From positions 94,946,011 through 95,010,010 of the forward strand of contig CM067374.1 of the NCBI GenBank assembly GCA_034401795.1: a DNA stretch of 64,000 nt, written 5' to 3'. Positions 57,641 through 64,000 of the stretch are shown here, in pieces. Source of the DNA: Chaetoderma sp. LZ-2023a (taxonomy: Eukaryota; Mollusca; Caudofoveata; Chaetodermatida; Chaetodermatidae). The translations under genes were made by a program, and so were the position numbers. Under the pieces are notes generated by a model, which searched no databases, had not been told where the DNA came from, and was given only the letters and a program-made list of their open reading frames with translations. Numbering within the stretch: position 1 is the stretch's first letter; each line of letters begins with the position of its first letter.

Positions 57641-58285
57641 GCGGGATCGATTGCAACGCGCCTCTTACGAAATCTTGGGACGGAAATCAACTAAATGTAG
57701 TATGTGAGTTACCAATATGATCCCGGAGTGCAAAAGGGCATTTATCAATTGTTCCGCCCAGATGAGGAGTCAAAATGTTAAATTGATTGTAACGCAACTT
57801 CTCTTAAATCGTTGGACAAAATGCAACCAAGTATGTTATATGAGTTAACCATATGATTTTGGAGTGCACGTGGACATTTACGGTTGGCTCCACACCAGGG
57901 GTCGGCGAGATATCAAAAGGTAAAATGTTAACGTGCGAAATCGATTGACAGACAGACATTGAAGAATTTGACCAAATTTGATATATGCTTGCGGAATGCA
58001 CGAGACCATTTATACATGTGTGCGCGCGCGCACGCGTGCGCGTGTGTGTGGCGGGGGTGGGTTGGGTGTGTGGCTGGGGATGGGGTTGTGCTGCGTGGTG
58101 GTGAGGAGGGTTGGTGTGTGTGATTCTAAATGTCAATAAATTGTTTGTAATGTAATCCCTTCGAAACCGTTGCACAGAATTCAACCAAATTAGTTATGTG
58201 GGTTCTCCATGTGATTGCGGAGTGGAACAGGACATTTACATTTGGCTGGGCCCCGAGTGGGTCAAAGCGTCAAAGCGGCGAACGT
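57641..58285 (+). repeat. Decayed tandem repeat, unit about 140-190 bp, four copies
   Basis: Each unit carries an ATCGATTG(T/C)AA-type start, CTTCTCTTAAATCGTTGGAC-like, CAACCAA, TATGTGAGTTACCAATATGA-like, CGGAGTGCA, a GG-CATTTA block and a (G/T)GGCTC-like block. Approximate units: 57645-57790, 57791-57935, 57936-58130 (interrupted by a GCGCGCGCACGCGTGCGCG/TG tract at 58020-58050) and 58131-58280. Confidence 0.78.
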
Positions 58286-58571
58286 GGTGGTGATTTGCGA
58301 TGACAGAGCAACCTATGTACCTCATTTTCTAAAAGAAAAGGAGAACTTCATATAAATACAATTATAGTACAAATTCTGATTGTTTTAAAGTATATCATTA
58401 TCCTGCTTTTCTATGATGGTTAATGCCATTCCGTCAAGAGGTCATGTTTAATAGGATGCTAATCTTATCTCGAGCGTCTCATTGTATGGATAAATTAATG
58501 GTATTGCGATTCCGTATGATTTACCTTCAAGATGCTGCTCAGTGTGTCTACATTTGCATATCACAATAATG
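58286..58571. other. Unassigned DNA
   Basis: Nothing recognised. Confidence 0.4.
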
Positions 58572-58888
58572 GAAGGTTTCAGTTTATCCAACAATCATAT
58601 GACGTCATCATAAACTACGTGATGTTTAGGATGACGTCATAAAAAATTATGTTATGAATGACTCGATTTAGTCCGTCTTAAATGCATGCTGTCGAATAGT
58701 TACAAAAAAACTAATTTAACTGGGCGCTGTTGATGCAATGGGCCACTACTGCACTCAGTCAAATCAGTTTCAAAATATTCGAAAGCTTGCATGTGTAGTT
58801 TTCTGGAAGTTGATAGTCAGGGATCGATCGATCAGTGTGGGTTGAGCGTAGCTAAATATAGGCGGGGCATCGCTAAAACTGGATTCCT
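58572..58888 (-). mobile_element. Family A/A2 element
   Basis: GGAAGGTTTCAGTTTATCCA, ATATGACGTCATCATAAACT, hairpin loop GGCGCTGTTGATGCAATGGG, GGATCGATCGATC, end GCTAAAACTGGATTCCTCC. It pairs a family A-like right end with an A2 left end. Confidence 0.82.
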
Positions 58889-58909
58889 CCATTCTCCTTT
58901 TAACCCTTT

Positions 58910-59136
58910 AACCCTCAAATTTGTTCAAGAAAATTGTAATTTTTTCACAGTAAATGACCATTTGTAGACTAAGAGCAGATTATTTTTTTTAACTACCACT
59001 GGAATGACTGGGCCGTTTATCGAGCCAGGTATTCAAGTTGTACATTTTCAAAAAACTGTTCTCATGGAATGCAAATGGGCATTTCAGAAGACCCCTGCAG
59101 AAGCCGTTTTATCAGGTTTCAGCGCTAAAGGGTTAA
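58910..59136. mobile_element. Family C element, best-preserved ends
   Basis: TTAACCCTTTAACCCTC at the left and CGCTAAAGGGTTAA at the right, 227 bp, with TTAA at both termini as in piggyBac insertions. Centre TGGGCCGTTTATCGAGCCAG. It starts 21 bp after the end of the previous element. Confidence 0.87.
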
Positions 59137-59239
59137 TCTCGCGATAATATTGTTTCGTGTGCATCGCCACCTTGTTTCATGAAGCGATAGTACGCGCTGC
59201 CATGCAGATGCTGGCATAACACATTATTTATCAAGTGAT

Positions 59240-59345
59240 AGGTTTACCGAGCCTGTTGAATATTTTGAAATTAATTTGACTGAAAGATGTTGTTAACGTG
59301 TTACTGAAAGCAGCCGCACCTTCCCACCACATTGGTTTCACAACA
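59240..59345 (+). mobile_element. Hairpin-element fragment
   Basis: GCCTGTTGAATATTTTGAAA, TTAATTTGACTGAAAGATGT, ACATTGGTTTCACAACAGTC. Confidence 0.6.
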
Positions 59346-60225
59346 GTCAACAGTTCATATGGATGGGTGGTCTTGCACAGCACTGCCAGATTAAATTATA
59401 ACTATATAATTGTACGCATATGCCGAGACGGGCGGTTGTTGTATTTTCGAAATGTACAGCATGTTTTCGCTTTGATACACTAAGGAAATGCATTAAAATA
59501 TATCTATTTCAAAACGAAATTCTCTCTTTGAAGGCGAGATACAAATCTAACGACGTCAATGCAGATGTTTATCCATGACATATGCTATCGCCTGAATAGC
59601 TAGTATTAAGTGAGACGAGTAAGAGAGATCCCTAGATCAGCAAAAATCACTTAGAAATCGCCTGAGACTGATACAAAAGATAGGGAATACAATAGACAAA
59701 TAGATAAGCATGCAAATATAATTCAATACAGATACATAAACCCATTGTCAGATAGATATCGCATATCACACGCGTACATCATTTGCTAGGCAATTACAAC
59801 ATCAATTTGATAGCCATGGTATGTAAGTAGACATCTGTAGACTAAATTTCATTTTAAATAAAAACAGATGCATATTGAATTATTATTCTTACACATTCCT
59901 TTCGAATCGCGATCTAATTAGTTGTTGCCATTATTTGGCATCGCATGAAAAAAAGCGGAAACGATTTTTAATGGTTGCTATTTCCGCGATATGTGTGATT
60001 AAGAATAGTACGCTCTTCGTAGGCCTGGAATTATTGACCGTATCTGACATGAATTCGCGCTAGATTAATATTGTTCAAAGGAGTATGATTATATCGATAT
60101 TTCAATCAATGCACCGCTGCCTGTCCCAATGTGCGAGTACAATATCTAAGCGTGTTAACATTCGTAATGACGTATTTAAACCGGGTAATCGAGGGCAAAT
60201 CTACAAAATAAGGATTGCAGGTGAG
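59346..60225. other. Unassigned DNA
   Basis: Nothing recognised. Confidence 0.4.
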
Positions 60226-60565
60226 ACATCCATTTCTATCTATGCCCCGCCCGTTTCTAGCTATTCCACTCCCGTTTCTAGCTATTCCACTCCCATTTCT
60301 AGCTACGCCCGGCTCATTTCTTGCAAAACACCGTTCTCTTTTCTCGCGTTGGATTCGATTTGAAACTTTGAAACATGAAATCCAAGAATATAAATTTAAA
60401 GGTAAATATACAGGTAATCTGGTGAATAAATTGAAACTAATTTGACTGGTGGTTGTTGCTGCCCAGGGTAGCAACAATTCCCAGTCAAATTAGTTTCAAA
60501 ATTTTCAACAGAATGGTTATTAAATCGTAAAGCCATCATAAAGACATGAACTTTGTACACGTGTA
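60226..60565 (+). mobile_element. Family B element with a small left-end expansion
   Basis: Left end ACATCCATTTCTATCTATGC, four 21-bp left-end units (60231-60325), TTTGAAACTTTGAAACATGA, ATACAGGTAATCTGGTGAAT, complete hairpin (GTGGTTGTTGCTGCCCAGGG). The right arm stops at ACTTTGTACACG just before a GA microsatellite. Confidence 0.85.
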
Positions 60566-60577
60566 GAGATTTCGAAG

Positions 60578-60586
60578 AGAGAGAGA

Positions 60587-60635
<49 letters not shown>

Positions 60636-60695
60636 CGGAGAGGGAGAGAGGGGGAGAGGCGTAGAGGAGCAGAGGTGGAGGGAGGGAGGGAGGGA
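60578..60695. repeat. (GA)n then (GGGA)n tract
   Basis: Pure GA for about 50 bp, then GGGAGCGGAGAGGGAGAG-type sequence and (GGGA)n. Serine/leucine frames on the minus strand are artefacts. Confidence 0.95.
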
Positions 60696-61626
60696 GCTGT
60701 GCGTGCAAGAGTAGATTGCACACAGCCATCATGAGACGATAGAGAACTGATGCGTGTACGGAAATGGTGGGAAGTATCCAGTCCTGGTTCAGCCAAACCG
60801 AACTGCTGGAGGGAGCTGTAAAGTGGGTATGCCACCAAACAGTGTTCGTGTAGGCTAGATTCTTCCACTCGATATAGGTAGTGTAGAGAGATATGTAGTA
60901 ATGCAACACGCCTGGAAGATGAGGAATTATATGATGAATAAATCACAGATTTGTGAATCAAACCTTCAATAGTTGCAAATCTACATCGGTTGACTAATGG
61001 TCTGCCCGTTCCTTGTCAATATGCCGTAATAGACCACTGCTGTATTATATATACGTAGACATTTCTAAAACTTATTAAGTTAGAAGTACACATATCTGTA
61101 TATTTGACAAAAGCATAAGTCATCAACAAAACAACAAAAGAAGTCACAAAGAGAATAAGTTCCTCAAGCTAACTTTGCTATGACAAACAACATTTAGGAC
61201 AAGCTGTCTTACGACCAGCCCTCCGAAGAGACAACTAGTTATCGCACCACAATAGTTTAATGTGAAATAGTCAAATATTCGAAACAAACAAACAACGGTA
61301 GGCTCAGATGTCACAATCAGGATATCTTCTCTGCCATTCTGAAATTCCTGATAGCAAATACACTGCAAGTTCTTTCTAAATTATCTGCAAATGCATATAT
61401 CATACTACATATATTTACATCTGGAAAGAATGGAAAACAGCTCATTACGTTATTATTTATAGGGGTAATTAGTGAGCTTTCAATATTGTCACTGCCATTT
61501 TGGATTTATGCAATTTTGTCGGCGATCTTAGCAAGGAGACGGGGAGGAAATGAAGCTAAAAGAACGGCGACCGGTGCCACTGTGGCTGGATCCAGTCACT
61601 AACCCACTTGTTAAACTACCCACTTA
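60696..61626. other. Unassigned DNA
   Basis: Nothing recognised. Confidence 0.4.
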
Positions 61627-62053
61627 AGATGAATCCACTTTTAATATACCACGCCCATTTCTAGCTAAGCTCCGCCCATGCTTTGTCCGTGGTGGGATCG
61701 ATATATATATATATTTATACTTTGAGCATCGACTTGAGAGAATTCCAATTTCAAGATAACTATGCAGGTAATCTGTGGGATATTTTGGAACTAATTTGAC
61801 CTGAGGCAGTTGCCGTTTTGCACGAAGGGCCTATGCCAGTAACATCGCCAAGCCAAATTATTTTCAAATTGCTCAAGAGAATGATTAGTAAATGGTAAAG
61901 GCATACATATCGTACAACTGACGCACTATTCGAGGTACATGATGGACCTAGTTACGTCATTCATACCCGCATTTTGATTGCGACGTCAGCCTACATATAA
62001 TACAATAGATTATCACGGCATATACTTGTCTGACAGATCGGATCCACCCATTA
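61627..62053 (+). mobile_element. Family B element, full length
   Basis: Left AAGATGAATCCACTTTTAAT, CACGCCCATTTCTAGCTAAG, (AT)n inside GGGATCGATATATATATATA, CTATGCAGGTAATCTGTGGG. The hairpin has about 20 bp of extra loop sequence. TTGCGACGTCAGCCTACATA; right TGACAGATCGGATCCACCCA. Confidence 0.86.
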
Positions 62054-62334
62054 TGCTCCGATCTGTGGTGGACTATTACGTATTTGGACACGAATATTGT
62101 GCTGTCAATGCATTTCTATGATACTATTGTTTTATTTTTTATACTATCATGACTTTATATAATCTGTATACTCTATGCACTCCACCACCGGTAGAATATT
62201 CACATTTGTTGACAGGTTTGGCAAAACAATATTACACTACATATGATGGCAGCAGGTGCGAATATTACAAAAGGTCATTCTCATTTAGAAGTCGCGGAAT
62301 TCATGATTATCATAAATGGTTATATTCGGCTAAT
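62054..62334. other. Unassigned DNA
   Basis: Nothing recognised. Confidence 0.4.
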
Positions 62335-62572
62335 TTAACCGTTTTATTCAGAGACCGACCAAAATCAGCCTCTGTAGTAGTCTTGAGGAATGTCCATTTA
62401 CAGGAAAAGAGAAGAGTATGTGCGAAAATTCCACTGGAATGACAGTCTGGGCAACCGAGCCAGTCATTCCAGTGGTAAATTGTCAAAAATTGTATTTTCT
62501 TGGTCTGCAAATGGGCATTCAATAAGCAAATATTTTGATATTCTGGACCAAGTTTAGTCATTAACGTGTTAA
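62335..62572. mobile_element. Family C element
   Basis: TTAACCGTTTTATTCAGAGA at the left, CATTAACGTGTTAA at the right, 238 bp. Near-perfect arms around the centre (CCACTGGAATGACAGTCTGG, GAGCCAGTCATTCCAGTGG). Confidence 0.85.
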
Positions 62573-62869
62573 TGCTTCATCGATAATTGGGCTAAATAAA
62601 TGTATGTGTTATAGTTAATTTTATTTCGCAATGATACGACGAATGATGCACACATATCTATCAGAACTCATTAGTAATATGTCAAGGACTCCTTGCATTC
62701 TGATGACCAGGGTGGCATGATGTGAGCTCTAATGGGGCGGGGGCCGGGTGGGCGAGTCCGATTCATTCGCATGTATTTGCTGTCAGCGTAGTTCATTTCC
62801 GATTGTTGCAATCAGATTACTGCAGTTCACCGCGGTTCACGATGTAGGTTGTTGCTAAAACCTAACAAT
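62573..62869. other. Unassigned DNA
   Basis: A short G-rich stretch (GGGGCGGGGGCCGGGTGGGC) at about 62733. Nothing else. Confidence 0.4.
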
Positions 62870-62946
62870 ACCACAGATCTTAGCCAAATCCTGAAACTGT
62901 AATTTGAAAGAATGTATATTAAATAAAAAAGACGTACAATTCGTCC
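62870..62946 (+). mobile_element. Hairpin-element fragment ending in a microsatellite
   Basis: AGCCAAATCCTGAAACTGTA, AAGAATGTATATTAAATAAA, GACGTACAATTCGTCCAATA, then directly AATAAT repeats. Confidence 0.65.
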
Positions 62947-62960
62947 AATAATAATAATAA

Positions 62961-63003
<43 letters not shown>
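62947..63003. repeat. (AAT)n microsatellite
   Basis: About 18 AAT triplets with one extra A near 62970. Confidence 0.96.
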
Positions 63004-63139
63004 CTTTATTTCAAGAGGGTACATCGTCAGTGGCCTGATGTTCCCGAGGCCTTCAAAACATATATACACTATGTACAATAATACATAATTTAATGCACGC
63101 CAGGTATGTACAAATAGACATATGTACAATAATTCCACT

Positions 63140-63240
63140 TACACGCACGCATGCACGCACTCACTGAGACACGCAGGCGGGCGGGCAGGCAGGCAGACAG
63201 GAAGGCAGGCAGACATGTAGGGAGGCAGACATGCAGACTT
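63140..63240. repeat. Degenerate tetranucleotide tract (CACG, GGCA)
   Basis: ACACGCACGCATGCACGCAC, then GCGGGCGGGCAGGCAGGCAG and GGCAGGCAGACA. Confidence 0.85.
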
Positions 63241-63261
63241 ATATTAGTTGCGAGTCTCTTC

Positions 63262-63530
63262 AAGGTAACTGGCAAGCTGTTAAAATATTTTGGGAAACTA
63301 ATTTGACCGGACGCTGTAGATACCTAAGGCAGCAACTGCGTCCAGCCATATTAGCCTCACAATATTAAACAGAATAATTATTAAATCCTCAACAACACTT
63401 AGTCCGTCATCAATTAAGCGTACGTGACGAACTTAGCTACGTCATTCATGACGTAATAAATTATGACATTATCCTACACGTTACGTAGTTGTTTTTGATG
63501 TCATATGATTGAGTGATAAATTGGAATCCA
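63262..63530 (+). mobile_element. Family A element, left arm missing
   Basis: CTGGCAAGCTGTTAAAATAT, hairpin (GGACGCTGTAGATACCTAAG, CAGCAACTGCGTCCAGCC), right arm ACTTAGTCCGTCATCAATTA. Its end GATAAATTGGAATCCA overlaps the start of the next element. Confidence 0.78.
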
Positions 63531-63903
63531 CCGTTTCTAACTATCGCCTGTCCAGTTTAAGCTAAGCTCCGTCCACTTTGGACGGACGTTTGAATCGATT
63601 TCATATTTTGAACCCTGAATTCATATACTCCCATTCTCAATGTGAATATACCGGTAATGTGTTGAATAGTTTTAAAGTAATTTGTCTGACAGCTCTTGTT
63701 GTCGCAGACAGCAACAGTCACAGTGAAACTAGTTTCAAAATACTTACCAGAATGTTCATTAAATTATAATTCGAACGACACTACCGTGACTAACCCTGTC
63801 CACTTTCGCGATGGCCCTTCGTCATTTGATTGTGACCATGGCTAATTAGTGACGTATTTTCATTATGACGTCAGATACCTGCATGACATATCGGATACCT
63901 CCA
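63521..63903 (+). mobile_element. Family B element, last complete copy
   Basis: GGAATCCACCGTTTCTAACT, AAGCTAAGCTCCGTCCACTT, TATACCGGTAATGTGTTGAA, hairpin loop GCTCTTGTTGTCGCAGACAG, ATTATGACGTCAGATACCTG, end CATATCGGATACCTCC. Shares its left end with the right end of the preceding element. Confidence 0.83.
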
Positions 63904-64000
63904 TAAGAAGACCGCCAGTCTTGGAAGAGCTGTCTTTGACTTCATATAATTGGTATCTCAGGCAATTTGATTGCCAGTTAAAATTGTTCTGATAAACCAT

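Noticed and set aside
60520-60961. Ser/Leu-rich minus-strand frames
   Set aside because: GA and GGGA tracts read in two frames.
2347-63903. CRISPR-like array of regularly spaced palindromes
   Set aside because: Copies are irregularly spaced, hundreds of bases long, in both orientations and in a eukaryotic context.

Overview
The window is eukaryotic and repeat-dominated. No intact protein-coding gene could be supported in 64 kb. Interspersed transposon-like elements, metazoan-type non-LTR retrotransposons, many trinucleotide microsatellites and the absence of compact coding point to an invertebrate animal. The broken coding relics resemble families I remember from cnidarian, mollusc and brachiopod annotations, so a marine invertebrate (possibly lophotrochozoan) is my best guess, with low confidence. 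I found no rRNA, tRNA, CRISPR or operon-like structure.

The dominant component is a set of short non-autonomous elements built on one common central hairpin. About 60 copies and fragments are listed. The hairpin is roughly 90 bp: each arm runs from TGTTGAATATTTTGAAAC through TAATTTGACTGG to GTTGCTGC, then folds back. It is flanked by interchangeable arms. Family A (about 360-420 bp) ends in AATGGACCTTTCC / GGAAAGGTCCATT; variant A2 ends in GGATTCC-type repeats. Family B (about 300-400 bp) begins near ATCCATTTCTAGC and ends near GACAGATYGGATCCATCC. Family E (about 560 bp, two copies) has different outer arms around the same hairpin. In these entries + orientation means the GCTATGCCCCGCCC/GATCGATC arm lies to the left and the TGACGTCA-rich arm to the right. 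Two unrelated short families are also present: C (about 230-250 bp, TTAA-flanked, CCCTTTA/TAAAGGG ends, piggyBac-like) and D (one 154-bp near-perfect palindrome).

Layout. 1-1.0 kb is a TAG array with higher-order structure. 1.2-5.0 kb holds family A/B copies, one with its left end amplified into a 21-bp minisatellite. 5.0-6.0 kb holds decayed tandem units and microsatellites. 6.2-7.56 kb and 10.79-11.32 kb hold two pieces of a broken gene of an unnamed, genome-expanded family; between them lie about 3.2 kb with a compact promoter-like cluster (heat-shock element, CCAAT boxes, CREs, TATA). 11.3-13.66 kb is a 5'-truncated, inactivated LINE with reverse transcriptase and RNase H. 13.66-13.81 kb is palindrome D, and from 13.85 kb family A/B copies resume. 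22.0-23.46 kb is a second LINE relic on the minus strand, split by a family A element. 38.56-39.27 kb is a third LINE relic. The remainder to 64 kb alternates between A/B/C/E elements, microsatellites and unassigned DNA.

Nothing here acts together as a gene pathway. The biology of interest is the mobile-element system: a conserved hairpin with exchangeable ends that disperses CREB/ATF-type palindromes, donor-like splice motifs and polyadenylation-like motifs, and that appears to seed microsatellites and a minisatellite.
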